This document shows, in pieces, positions 16,747 to 25,806 of a stretch of 39,536 bases of DNA. Position numbers and translations under genes: made by a program. The stretch covers positions 1 through 39,536 of the forward strand of contig JAFVGZ010000002.1 in the NCBI GenBank assembly GCA_017478025.1, written 5' to 3'. The DNA comes from Prevotella sp. GTDB taxonomy: Bacteria > Bacteroidota > Bacteroidia > Bacteroidales > Bacteroidaceae. The notes beneath the pieces were generated by a model that worked only from the letters and a program-made list of their open reading frames with translations, had not been told where the DNA came from and searched no databases. The number at the start of each line of letters is the position of its first letter. The stretch's first letter is position 1.

Positions 16747-17944
16747 ACGAGTATATCTTAGAAAGGGCAGGGAGGCTTCAGCAGAGCGCTTTCATCCCTG
16801 GATATTCTCCGGCGCCATACAGAGGATAGACGACGGAGTGGAAGAGGGTGACATCGTGGATGTATATTCACACGGTGGTGAGTATATCGGTCGCGGACAT
16901 TATCAGATAGGCAGTATCGCTGTGAGACTGCTGACGTTTGACGATGAAAACATCGACGGGACCTTTTGGCGCAACCGTCTGTCTGCAGCTCTCACGATGA
17001 GAGAGAAAGCCGGCATCTGCGGCTGTGAGGGTAGCAACACTTATCGTTTGGTGCATGGAGAGGGTGATATGCTGCCTGGCCTTGTGATAGACTGTTACGG
17101 AGATACGGCGGTGATGCAGGCCCACAGCGTGGGAATGCACAGATATCGCAAGCAGATAGCAGAGGCGCTGAAGGACGTGATGGGCGAGAGAATAGGTCAC
17201 ATCTACTACAAGAGCGATACGACGCTGCCGTATAAGGCGCAGCTGGGAGAAGGAGAAAACGGAGACGATGGGCAGAAGAGCGGATTCCTCTATGGCGGCA
17301 CAAAGAACGATGTGGCAACTGAGAACGGCCTGAAGTTCCACGTAGATTGGCTCAGAGGACAGAAGACCGGCTTCTTCATAGACCAGCGCGACAACCGTGC
17401 CCTGCTCGAGAAATATGCCAAGGACAAGCATGTGCTCAATATGTTCTGTTATACAGGCGGCTTCTCGCTGTACGCTATGCGTGGCGGAGCGAAAGTGGTG
17501 CATTCTGTTGACTCCTCGGGTAAGGCGATAGAGCTGACAAGAGAAAACATAGAGATGAACTTCCCCGGAGATGCAAGACATGAGGCATTCTGTGAGGATG
17601 CTTTCAAATATCTTGACAGTTCCGGCAGCAACTATGACCTTATTATATTAGACCCTCCGGCATTTGCCAAACATCGCGGAGCGCTGCACAATGCGCTCAA
17701 GGGATATACCCGCATAAACGCTAAGGCGTTTGAGAAAATCAAACCCAACGGAATACTGTTCACCTTCTCCTGCTCTCAGGTGGTGACTAAGGACAACTTC
17801 AGGAATGCCGTATTCACGGCTGCTGCGCTGTCAGGCAGAAAGGTGCGCATATTGCACCAGCTGCATCAGCCGTCAGATCACCCGATAAACATCTATCATC
17901 CGGAGGGAGAATACCTGAAGGGATTGGTGCTCTATGTTGAATAA
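16739..17944 (+). CDS. rlmI: Class I SAM-dependent rRNA methyltransferase (RlmI-like)
   Basis: A 401-residue protein with an N-terminal PUA-like RNA-binding domain (about 1-75), a central RlmI-type domain and a C-terminal Rossmann methyltransferase. Motifs: TGFFIDQRDNR at 210-220, SAM-binding NMFCYTGGFSLYA at 234-246, and LDPPAF at 304-309. In E. coli RlmI makes 5-methylcytosine in 23S rRNA; members of the clade differ in target, so the exact base is not assigned. It overlaps the exonuclease upstream by 8 bp and tilS downstream by 11 bp, indicating tight translational coupling. Confidence 0.9.
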   Translation: MNKRVYLRKGREASAERFHPWIFSGAIQRIDDGVEEGDIVDVYSHGGEYIGRGHYQIGSIAVRLLTFDDENIDGTFWRNRLSAALTMREKAGICGCEGSNTYRLVHGEGDMLPGLVIDCYGDTAVMQAHSVGMHRYRKQIAEALKDVMGERIGHIYYKSDTTLPYKAQLGEGENGDDGQKSGFLYGGTKNDVATENGLKFHVDWLRGQKTGFFIDQRDNRALLEKYAKDKHVLNMFCYTGGFSLYAMRGGAKVVHSVDSSGKAIELTRENIEMNFPGDARHEAFCEDAFKYLDSSGSNYDLIILDPPAFAKHRGALHNALKGYTRINAKAFEKIKPNGILFTFSCSQVVTKDNFRNAVFTAAALSGRKVRILHQLHQPSDHPINIYHPEGEYLKGLVLYVE

Positions 17945-19292
17945 GGTTCGTGCGTATATAGAGAAGCATCGTCTGCTGAATAGGGACAGCCTGCACATCG
18001 TTGCTCTGTCAGGTGGTGCTGACTCCGTATGCCTGCTTCGCATGATGAAGCAAATGGGCTACAGGGTAGAGGCGGCGCATTGTAACTTCAAGCTTCGGGG
18101 CGAGGAGAGCAACCGGGATGAGGCATTCTGCAGATCGCTGTGCGAGACATTGGGAGTGGAGCTGCATGTCGTGCACTTTGACACACGTGAATATGCGTCG
18201 CTTCACAGCGTAAGTATCGAGATGGCCGCCCGGGAACTGCGATACGGATACTTCTACCAGTTGGCAGAAGCATTGGGCGCAGAGGATATCATCGTGGCAC
18301 ATCACGAAGATGACAATATAGAGACGATGCTGATAAACCTGCTGAGAGGAACGGGCATAACCGGTCTGGAGGGTATAAGACCGGAGCGGGAAATCGTAAA
18401 GCGCCCGTTGCTCTGTCTCACGAGAAAAGAAATAGAGTGCTATCTCAAAGCGATAGGACAGGAGTATATTACGGACAGCAGCAATTTGGTGGCTGACGTA
18501 ATGAGAAACAAGGTGCGGCTGAACCTGATTCCAATGCTGGAGGAAATCATGGACGGCGCAAAGCAGAATATCACTCGCACAATGGAGAACCTGTCGGAAG
18601 CGGCTAAGGTCGTGAGGTTCACGATAGAGCAGGGAATAGCCCGTTGTGTGGAGAAACCCTGTGACTCCCACAGTAAGAGCTGCGGTCTGGAACTGAAGAT
18701 ACGTATAGATGACCTGATGAGAGAGCCTTCGCCGGAGATGCTGCTCTTTGAGGTGCTGAGACAATACGGCATTAATCCGTCGCAGATATCTGAGATACAC
18801 CGCGTGGCAACAGAGGGTGGGGCAGAAGGCCGTAGAGTGTGGCACACGAATACACATACGGTATCTATGGAGAGAGACTCTATCTTAGTAGGCCATGAGG
18901 AGGACGTTCCTACGATTGTAATACCTGAAAGCGGAACGTATGTCTGTGGAGCAGGAAGAAAAATAGAAATCAGGACAGAAGAGAAAACAGAGGACTTTAG
19001 TGTGAGCAAGTCTCCTCTTCTTGCCACACTTGACGCTTCGAAGGTCAGAATGCCGCTGACGATGAGGAAGATTCAGGCAGGAGACAGGTTTGTGCCTTAC
19101 GGCATGAGAGGCATGAAACTGATAAGCGACTATATGGCAGACCGTAAGAAGAACTACTTTGAGAGGCAGCAGCAGACGGTGCTCTGCGATGCTGACGGAG
19201 AGGTGGTTTGGCTTACAGGCGAGCGCGTGGCACAGAAGGCTGCGTGTAATGAAAAGACAATAAAGGTACTGTCTGCGCGTTATATTCTATGA
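17934..19292 (+). CDS. tilS: tRNA(Ile)-lysidine synthase
   Basis: A 452-residue TilS, which converts C34 of the AUA-reading tRNA-Ile to lysidine using ATP and lysine. The PP-loop SGGADS is at 26-31; HCNFKLRGEES (71-81) and a TilS C-terminal domain with DRFVPYGMRGMKLISDY near 381-397 complete the assignment. It overlaps the rRNA methyltransferase gene by 11 bp and the following lipoprotein gene by 4 bp, so it sits in a run of RNA-modifying and RNA-processing genes. Confidence 0.95.
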   Translation: MLNKVRAYIEKHRLLNRDSLHIVALSGGADSVCLLRMMKQMGYRVEAAHCNFKLRGEESNRDEAFCRSLCETLGVELHVVHFDTREYASLHSVSIEMAARELRYGYFYQLAEALGAEDIIVAHHEDDNIETMLINLLRGTGITGLEGIRPEREIVKRPLLCLTRKEIECYLKAIGQEYITDSSNLVADVMRNKVRLNLIPMLEEIMDGAKQNITRTMENLSEAAKVVRFTIEQGIARCVEKPCDSHSKSCGLELKIRIDDLMREPSPEMLLFEVLRQYGINPSQISEIHRVATEGGAEGRRVWHTNTHTVSMERDSILVGHEEDVPTIVIPESGTYVCGAGRKIEIRTEEKTEDFSVSKSPLLATLDASKVRMPLTMRKIQAGDRFVPYGMRGMKLISDYMADRKKNYFERQQQTVLCDADGEVVWLTGERVAQKAACNEKTIKVLSARYIL

Positions 19293-20776
19293 TGAATAAG
19301 GTAATAATACTCATAGCAAACATATTACTGCTTGCAAATATAATGCTGCTGGCATCGTGCTCTGACGATGACACGTTCTCTACGTCACCATCATTCAAGC
19401 TGACTTTCTCGGCTGACACCTTGTCATTAGATACCGTATTCTCTACGGTTCCATCGCACCACAAACAGTTGGTCGTATATAACAACAATGCTGACGGAAT
19501 GCGCATAAGTATGGTAAGCCTGGAAAGCGGAACGAGGACACAGTTCCGGGTGAACGTAAACGGCTCATATCTTTCCGGTTCGCTCAATGACCCTGTAGAG
19601 AACCTTGAGTTGCGAAAGGGCGACTCAATCCGGGTCTTCGTAGAAGTGACGACGAGAGCAAACGGCGACACCTTGCCCAAGTTGGTCAACGATAACCTGG
19701 TGTTCCTGCTGGAAAACGGTTCGCGCCAGAAGGTGAACCTGAATGTGTGGTCGTGGGATGCAACGCTGCTCAGAAAGGCCACATTCTCCAAAGACACTAC
19801 GCTGGCTGCGGTAAAGGGAAAGCCAATCGTTGTCTATGATACTTTGACCGTAGGACCTGAAGCGACCCTGACGATAGCCCCAAAGACAACACTTTACTTC
19901 CATTCTGATGCAGGAATAGACGTGAAGGGAACGTTGAAGATATCGGGCGAGAAAGATAATGAGGTCACCCTGCGTCCTGACCGTCTGGACAGGATGGTGA
20001 CCAATCTGACCTATGATAACAACCCAGGACAGTGGAGGGGCATAAATTACCGCAGCGGCTCATTCGGTAACACTATCAGTTATGCTGACATACACGGCGC
20101 CACGGATGCTATCGTGTGCGACTCTTCTGATGTCTCCAGAGAGAAATTGTCCATCGACCATTCCACGATACACAACAACAGCGGTACGGGAGTGAGTGGC
20201 GTCAACAATATGATAACCATCGAGAACACGCAGATAAGCAATTCCGCTACAGGCTGCCTGAATTTTATTGGTGGCAACATAGAGATAAACCATTGTACAG
20301 TGGCGCAGTATTATCCGTTTGACTCAAACAGAGGTCCGGCGCTTTATTTCACTAACGCTTTGGCCGATGTGCCTTATCCGCTTACGATGGACGTATATAA
20401 TAGTATCATAAAGGGTTATGCCGACGATGTTGTGATATGGGCAACAGGAGATGCGGACAATCATTTGGATGTAACATTCAAGAATAGCGTAGTGAGGACA
20501 GAACCCGGAAAGGATTATGAGTATATGTTCTCCGATTGCGTGATAGAAGATCCCAAAGACACCTTGCTGAGCGGAAAGAGCTACTTCAAGTTGTTTGACA
20601 CAGACAACTTTATTTATGATTTCACTCCAAAGAAGACACTTGGCTCTACGGAAACGATAAATCCGTCTATCAGAATGGCAGATGCGATGACCACATTGCC
20701 TGACGATAGAACCGGAAAAGCGCGAAAAGAGTCGGAGAAACATGATGCTGGTTGTTACGAAGTTACAGAAGAATAA
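19289..20776 (+). CDS. Lipoprotein with right-handed beta-helix region
   Basis: A 495-residue predicted outer-membrane or periplasmic lipoprotein: signal peptide with lipobox LASC and Cys24, then an acidic SDDD that fits Bacteroidetes export signals. Residues about 35-150 are a beta-rich domain; about 185-400 shows the spaced Ile/Asn pattern of a parallel beta-helix (for example DATDAIVCDS, STIHNNSGTGV, TQISNSATGCL). No catalytic motif is visible, so its function is unknown. The overlap with tilS (4 bp) ties its expression to the upstream genes. Length and context look intact. Confidence 0.8.
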   Translation: MMNKVIILIANILLLANIMLLASCSDDDTFSTSPSFKLTFSADTLSLDTVFSTVPSHHKQLVVYNNNADGMRISMVSLESGTRTQFRVNVNGSYLSGSLNDPVENLELRKGDSIRVFVEVTTRANGDTLPKLVNDNLVFLLENGSRQKVNLNVWSWDATLLRKATFSKDTTLAAVKGKPIVVYDTLTVGPEATLTIAPKTTLYFHSDAGIDVKGTLKISGEKDNEVTLRPDRLDRMVTNLTYDNNPGQWRGINYRSGSFGNTISYADIHGATDAIVCDSSDVSREKLSIDHSTIHNNSGTGVSGVNNMITIENTQISNSATGCLNFIGGNIEINHCTVAQYYPFDSNRGPALYFTNALADVPYPLTMDVYNSIIKGYADDVVIWATGDADNHLDVTFKNSVVRTEPGKDYEYMFSDCVIEDPKDTLLSGKSYFKLFDTDNFIYDFTPKKTLGSTETINPSIRMADAMTTLPDDRTGKARKESEKHDAGCYEVTEE

Positions 20777-20860
20777 TTGATTTACATCTAATATCCAAGA
20801 AATTGTATGCTAAAATCAAGAAAAATATCAAAAACATTTTTTGTTGAAATATTTTTTTTG

Positions 20861-20868
20861 TAACTTTG
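20861..20868 (+). promoter_or_regulatory. HU gene -7 element
   Basis: TAACTTTG matches TAnnTTTG. A TTTG at 20840-20843 lies 17 nt upstream, slightly closer than usual. The initially transcribed TTTGCAACCGTTTTT word is identical to that at the serC promoter. Confidence 0.65.
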
Positions 20869-20922
20869 CAACCGTTTTTTATGTATAACTCAGAGAAACA
20901 GTAATTAAATACATAACTCAAA

Positions 20923-21219
20923 ATGACAAAGTTAGATATAATCAACCAAATTGTGGACACGACAGGCTTAGCAAAGAAGGATGCCACTGTTGCAGTGGAG
21001 TCTTTTATGAAGATTGTTCGTGATGCCATGTGTGAGGGTGAGAATATATATCTGCGTGGTTTTGGAACTTTCCTTGTAAAGAAACGCGCACAGAAGACAG
21101 CCCGTAATATCAGTAAGAACACCACCATCACGGTGCCAGCACACAATTTCCCTGGTTTCAAGCCTGCTAAGAGTTTTCAGCAGAAGATGAAGGGAGAAGA
21201 AGTGACAGCAAACGATTAA
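20923..21219 (+). CDS. HU family DNA-binding protein
   Basis: A 98-residue HU/IHF-family protein, a dimeric nucleoid protein that bends DNA. The helical N-terminus (MTKLDIINQIVDTTGLAKKD), the RGFGTFLVKKRAQKTARN beta arm and the C-terminal HNFPGFKPAKSF are the family landmarks. The arm-tip NISKNTTITVPAH replaces the more common NPxTG sequence, so DNA preference may differ. It has its own promoter and is followed 20 bp later by the 29-codon basic gene and then RNase G/E. Confidence 0.93.
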   Translation: MTKLDIINQIVDTTGLAKKDATVAVESFMKIVRDAMCEGENIYLRGFGTFLVKKRAQKTARNISKNTTITVPAHNFPGFKPAKSFQQKMKGEEVTAND

Positions 21220-21239
21220 ACCATTAAAAGAAAGATATT

Positions 21240-21329
21240 ATGCCTAACGGAAAGAAGAAAAAGGGCCACAAGATGGCCACTCACAAGCGTAAGAAGAGAT
21301 TAAGAAAGAATCGTCATAAGAGCAAGTAA
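21240..21329 (+). CDS. 29-residue highly basic mini-protein
   Basis: An ATG at 21240 opens a 29-codon frame ending TAA at 21329. Seventeen of the 29 residues are Lys or Arg and three are His; it starts MPNGKKKKGHKMATHKRKK and ends in RLRKNRHKSK. I recall equivalents at the same place before RNase G in other Bacteroidales. The composition suggests an rRNA-binding or ribosome-associated peptide, possibly one of the small Bacteroidetes-specific ribosomal proteins, but I cannot name it. It lies 20 bp after HU and 18 bp before the RNase gene. Confidence 0.8.
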   Translation: MPNGKKKKGHKMATHKRKKRLRKNRHKSK

Positions 21330-21347
21330 GATAAAGCTGCTATATTC

Positions 21348-22922
21348 ATGACGAGCGAGTTGATCATCGACGTAAGAGAGAAGGAAATCTCTATTGCGTT
21401 GTTAGAAGATAAGAGTCTCGTGGAGTTTCAAACAGAACCCCGCGAGGCCTCTTTTTCTGTTGGCAATATCTATTTGGCACAGGTCAGAAAGATAATGCCA
21501 GGACTCAATGCGTCGTTTGTGAATGTGGGGTATACCAAGGATGCTTTCCTGCATTACCTGGATTTGGGAATGCAGTATTCCTCTTACGAGAAGTACCTGA
21601 AACAACTGTGCAGCGACCGTAAAAAACTATACTCTTTTGATAAGGCTGTTCGCTTGCCTGACTTGCCCAAAGAAGGGTCAGTGGCCAATGAGCTGAAAGT
21701 GGGACAGGATGTGCTCGTCCAAATTGTGAAGGAGCCAATCTCGACGAAAGGTCCACGCCTAACAGGAGACATCTCTCTGCCTGGACGCTTTTTGGTGTTG
21801 ATACCATTCGGCGAAAAAATCAATGTTTCGTCAAAGATAAAAAGCGGTCATGAACGTACTCGCCTGAAGCAAATCCTACAAAAGATAAAGCCAAAGAATT
21901 TTGGCGTTATCGTAAGAACAGTAGCTGAGGGCTTGCGCGAGGAAGAACTGAATGAAGAGCTGCAGATGCTCTTGAACCGTTGGGAGGATACTCTGCGCAA
22001 GATTCAGACGGCAACGAAGCGCCCCGCCCTCGTGTTTGAAGAGAACAGCAGGGCTGTGGCTATGTTGCGTGACTTGCTGAACTCTACCTACGAGAATATC
22101 TATGTGAATGATGATCAGGTATATGAAGACGTAAGAAAGTATGTCGCTCAGATAGCTGCTGACAAAGTAAGCATAGTAAAGAGATATACGGGGAAAGTAC
22201 CTATCTTTGACAACTTCAACGTTACACGCCAGATGAAGTCTGGCTTGGGACGTACGGTGAACTACAAGCATGGAGCCTATCTCATCATAGAGCATACGGA
22301 GGCGATGCATGTGGTAGATGTCAATAGTGGCAACCGCTCACGTGGCGTAGAGGGTCAGGAGGCAAATGCCTTAGATGTAAACCTGGGAGCTGCAGATGAG
22401 TTGGCACGACAGCTGCGACTCAGGGATATGGGCGGCATCATCATTGTCGATTTTATCGATATGGCGTTGCCTGAAGACAGGCAATTACTGTATGAACGCA
22501 TGTGCAAGAACATGCAGAAAGACCGCGCAAGACACAGTATCCTTCCTCTGAGCAAGTTCGGTCTGATGCAGATAACGCGTCAGCGCGTAAGGCCGGCAAT
22601 GGACATGAATGTGGAGGAGATATGCCCCACATGTTTGGGAAAGGGCAAGATAAAGTCAAGCATCATGTTTGTTGAGATGCTTGAAAACAAACTCAGGAAA
22701 CTCACACGCGACATAGGGGTTAAGAACCCCAGACTTTATGTGCACCCCTACGTATATGCGTATATTAAAAGAGGTATTATAAGCATAATGACCAAGTGGC
22801 GCTTGCGCTACGGCTTGGGGATTGATGTTATTCCTTCGCAGGAATTGGGCATGCTACAGTACAAGTTCTATAACCGTTCGGGCGAGTTTATAGATATGAA
22901 AGAGGATAATGATGACATCTGA
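21348..22922 (+). CDS. rng: Ribonuclease G/E family endoribonuclease
   Basis: A 524-residue Rne/Rng family enzyme that makes 5'-end-dependent single-stranded cuts in rRNA precursors and mRNA. An S1-like region lies at about 35-140. The Mg-binding aspartates are D324 in HVVDVNSG and D368 in IIIVDFIDM. The zinc-link EICPTCLGKG is at 424-433 (C426, C429). There is no long RNase E-type C-terminal scaffold, so it is RNase G-like. It is probably co-transcribed with HU and the basic mini-protein. Confidence 0.93.
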   Translation: MTSELIIDVREKEISIALLEDKSLVEFQTEPREASFSVGNIYLAQVRKIMPGLNASFVNVGYTKDAFLHYLDLGMQYSSYEKYLKQLCSDRKKLYSFDKAVRLPDLPKEGSVANELKVGQDVLVQIVKEPISTKGPRLTGDISLPGRFLVLIPFGEKINVSSKIKSGHERTRLKQILQKIKPKNFGVIVRTVAEGLREEELNEELQMLLNRWEDTLRKIQTATKRPALVFEENSRAVAMLRDLLNSTYENIYVNDDQVYEDVRKYVAQIAADKVSIVKRYTGKVPIFDNFNVTRQMKSGLGRTVNYKHGAYLIIEHTEAMHVVDVNSGNRSRGVEGQEANALDVNLGAADELARQLRLRDMGGIIIVDFIDMALPEDRQLLYERMCKNMQKDRARHSILPLSKFGLMQITRQRVRPAMDMNVEEICPTCLGKGKIKSSIMFVEMLENKLRKLTRDIGVKNPRLYVHPYVYAYIKRGIISIMTKWRLRYGLGIDVIPSQELGMLQYKFYNRSGEFIDMKEDNDDI

Positions 22923-22957
22923 TGTCAGTTAGTTTTTTGAAAAAGAGAGTCAAAAAG

Positions 22958-22988
22958 TTTGCAGATATAAAAAAAAACATTAACTTTG
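22958..22988 (+). promoter_or_regulatory. Promoter of the polysaccharide export gene
   Basis: TTTG at 22958-22961, a 19-nt spacer and TAACTTTG at 22981-22988 form a textbook Bacteroidetes promoter 28 bp before the start codon. Confidence 0.85.
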
Positions 22989-23016
22989 CGCTAAAATTGA
23001 CATATAAGTAGTACTC

Positions 23017-23814
23017 ATGAAGAAAAATTTCACATTACTCTTGCTCGTTGTCGCAGCAGCAATAGCATTCTCTGGTTGTACAATGACCAAACAAGTTGCA
23101 TATTTTCAAAATATGGAACAGGTTGATATTGAGTCAACAAGCATGATGCCTGAGATACACATAAAGCCGAACGACGAACTCACAATTCTTGTCTCGTCTA
23201 TCACCCCAGAGGCAGCAGAACCGTTCAATATGAGGCTGTATGCAAATCAGACATCTAATTTTGGTAGCTCAACAGCATCAAATTCTCTCTATACATACAT
23301 AGTAGATAAGGAGGGAAATATCAATTTCCCTGTTATTGGCAAGTTGAAGGTCGTTGGTTTGAGCCGTACAGAAGCAGAGGACTTGATACGTGGCAAAATC
23401 CAGCCTTACTTCTCAGCTGAAGAGAAGCCAGTGGTAAAGGTTAGATATGCCAGCTTCAAGGTTACCGTAATCGGTGAAGTGAGCGGTTCGCGCGTCATTA
23501 CAGTCCCCAATGAGCGCCTTAGCATAATCGAGGCATTGGCTCAAGCGGGAGACCTGTCCATATATGGTAAGCGTCCTAACGTGCTGTTGGTGAGAGAAGG
23601 ACCTGACGGAAAAAAGGTGTCTGTTCGTTATAACCTTAACGATGCGAATATCTTCAATTCCCCATACTATTATCTGGAGCAGAACGATATCATATACGTT
23701 GAGCCGCAAAAGGCCAGAGCCCGCAGCGCCGATGTGTCTTCATATACGTTCTGGACACCGTTTGCAAGTATAGCAATGTCAGTTGCCACAATGGTAATAA
23801 GTTTAACAAAATAA
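23017..23814 (+). CDS. Polysaccharide biosynthesis/export lipoprotein (Wza-like)
   Basis: A 265-residue outer-membrane export protein of the Poly_export/Wza family. The signal peptide ends in lipobox FSGC with Cys21. The Poly_export domain is at about 45-145 (KPNDELTILVSS), an SLBB domain follows at about 150-230 (VIGEVSGSRVITVPNERLS), and a hydrophobic C-terminal segment at about 245-262 would cross the outer membrane, as in Wza. It is a single gene with its own promoter and terminator; no Wzc-type tyrosine kinase or glycosyltransferase genes flank it, so it probably serves a locus elsewhere. Confidence 0.9.
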   Translation: MKKNFTLLLLVVAAAIAFSGCTMTKQVAYFQNMEQVDIESTSMMPEIHIKPNDELTILVSSITPEAAEPFNMRLYANQTSNFGSSTASNSLYTYIVDKEGNINFPVIGKLKVVGLSRTEAEDLIRGKIQPYFSAEEKPVVKVRYASFKVTVIGEVSGSRVITVPNERLSIIEALAQAGDLSIYGKRPNVLLVREGPDGKKVSVRYNLNDANIFNSPYYYLEQNDIIYVEPQKARARSADVSSYTFWTPFASIAMSVATMVISLTK

Positions 23815-23829
23815 GAAATGACCATAAAG

Positions 23830-23875
23830 AAGAGTTAATATGAAGAGCCGAATGTTCCTCGTATTAACTCTTTTT
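23830..23875 (+). terminator. Intrinsic terminator after the export gene
   Basis: AAGAGTTAATA (23830-23840) pairs perfectly over 11 bp with TATTAACTCTT (23862-23872), followed by more T residues. The 21-nt loop can form a small inner stem. Confidence 0.8.
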
Positions 23876-23896
23876 CCTTTAAAATAAACAACCCTT

Positions 23897-25762
23897 ATGT
23901 GTGGAATAGTAGGATATATAGGAAAGAAACAGGCTTACCCAATACTGATAAAAGGTCTGAAACGCCTTGAGTATCGCGGATATGATTCTGCAGGCTGTGC
24001 TTTGGTGTCAGATGCGGATCACAAGTTGAATATCTATAAGGCCAAAGGAAAGGTGTCTGACCTGGAGAGTGTCGCTGATGCTCAGGATCACTCCGGCGTT
24101 CTCGGTATCGCTCATACGCGTTGGGCAACACACGGTGTTCCCAGCGAGGTAAACGCACACCCGCATACCAGCCAGTCGGGAAATATCACTATAGTACACA
24201 ACGGCATAATAGAAAACTATGCCACTCTGCGTGAACAGCTTAAGGGTAAAGGCTATACCTTCAAAAGCGAGACAGACACAGAAGTTCTTGTCCAGCTTAT
24301 TGAGTATATAATGGAGAAGAATGATGTGGATCTTCCTACTGCGGTTCGCGGCGCATTAAATCAGGTCTTCGGAGCTTATGCTATAGCTGTCATAGATGCT
24401 CGCCATCCTGATGTGATTGTGGCAGCACGCAAATCTTCACCTTTGGCAGTAGGTGTGGTTGAGGATAATAGCGAATTCATATTGGCTTCTGACGCTTCTC
24501 CTATTGCAGAATATACCAAGCAGATAGTCTATCTCAACGATGAAGAGATGGCTATCCTTGAGTGTGGCAAGCCGTTGCATGTGTTCAAACTCAACGGAGA
24601 AGAGACGGATGCTATAATCAAGGAGGTGAACGTCGATATCTCTATGCTTGATCATGAGGGCTTCCCTCACTTCATGCTGAAGGAAATCTTTGACCAGCCC
24701 AACGTGCTGAAAGACTGTATGAGTGGTCGTGTCATAGAGTCTCCTTTCACTCACCATCCAGAGATACTCCTTTCAGCCGTTCGTAATCATCGTAGGGAGT
24801 TGCTTCAGGCACGCCGCATAATAATTGTCTCTTGCGGCACATCGTGGCATGCAGGCTTGATAGGCAAGCAGCTCATAGAGCATTTCTGCCGCATACCTGT
24901 AGAAGTGGCATACGCCAGCGAGTTCAGGTATAGCGACCCTGTCATAGAGCCCAATGACGTTGTTATGGCTATATCCCAGTCAGGAGAGACAGCCGATACT
25001 CTTGCCGCAGTAAAACTGGCAAAGGAACGAGGAGCACTCATCTTCGGTATCGTGAATGGCGTAGGCTCTTCTATAGCACGCGAATCTGATACGGGAACAT
25101 ACATACACGTAGGTCCCGAGATAGGTGTTGCATCTACTAAAGCTTTTACCGGTCAGGTTGTAGTGCTGGCGATGATAGCTCTTGCTATAGGCAATGCGAA
25201 AGGTACCGTGGAGGATGAGGAATACGAGGAGACGATAAAGGAGCTGCAGAGTATTCCGGAAAAGATAAAGAAGGTGCTGGAGCAGAATGAGAAGATAGAG
25301 CACCTTGCCCTGAAATATACTTTTGCACACAATTTCCTCTATCTGGGTCGCGGTTGGAACTATCCCGTTGCCCTTGAAGGAGCGTTGAAACTGAAAGAGA
25401 TAAGTTACATTCATGCAGAGGGTTATCCTGCTGCAGAGATGAAGCATGGACCGATAGCCTTAGTGGATGAAGAGATGCCTGTAGTATTCATTGCTACCCA
25501 TCATAAGCTGTACCGTAAGATTATCTCTAACATGCAGGAAGTAATCTCACGTCGTGGTCGCATTATAGCCGTTGTCACCGAAGGAGACGAGGAAGTAAAG
25601 GCTATGGTGGATGAGGTGATAGAGGTGCCTCAGACGTTAGCGTGCCTTGCTCCGTTACTCAGTGTCATACCGTTACAACTGCTCTCATATCACGTAGCCG
25701 TAGCAAAGGGACTCAACGTAGATCAGCCGCGTAATCTGGCAAAATCCGTAACAGTAGAATAA
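23897..25762 (+). CDS. glmS: Glutamine--fructose-6-phosphate aminotransferase (isomerizing)
   Basis: A 621-residue GlmS, which makes glucosamine-6-phosphate from fructose-6-phosphate and glutamine, the entry to cell-wall amino sugars. It starts with MCGIVGYIG, so the N-terminal glutaminase nucleophile Cys is at position 2; EYRGYDSAG and HTRWATHG are glutaminase motifs. Two SIS domains follow, with SQSGETADT and ALEGALKLKEISYIHAEGYPAAE, and the C-terminus ends NLAKSVTVE as in the family. It is slightly longer than the usual 610. It leads a probable glmS-carA-carB run of glutamine-using enzymes. Confidence 0.96.
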   Translation: MCGIVGYIGKKQAYPILIKGLKRLEYRGYDSAGCALVSDADHKLNIYKAKGKVSDLESVADAQDHSGVLGIAHTRWATHGVPSEVNAHPHTSQSGNITIVHNGIIENYATLREQLKGKGYTFKSETDTEVLVQLIEYIMEKNDVDLPTAVRGALNQVFGAYAIAVIDARHPDVIVAARKSSPLAVGVVEDNSEFILASDASPIAEYTKQIVYLNDEEMAILECGKPLHVFKLNGEETDAIIKEVNVDISMLDHEGFPHFMLKEIFDQPNVLKDCMSGRVIESPFTHHPEILLSAVRNHRRELLQARRIIIVSCGTSWHAGLIGKQLIEHFCRIPVEVAYASEFRYSDPVIEPNDVVMAISQSGETADTLAAVKLAKERGALIFGIVNGVGSSIARESDTGTYIHVGPEIGVASTKAFTGQVVVLAMIALAIGNAKGTVEDEEYEETIKELQSIPEKIKKVLEQNEKIEHLALKYTFAHNFLYLGRGWNYPVALEGALKLKEISYIHAEGYPAAEMKHGPIALVDEEMPVVFIATHHKLYRKIISNMQEVISRRGRIIAVVTEGDEEVKAMVDEVIEVPQTLACLAPLLSVIPLQLLSYHVAVAKGLNVDQPRNLAKSVTVE

Positions 25763-25806
25763 GAACATCGTTCATAAAGGAACACACAAGCATACATTAG
25801 ATAATA

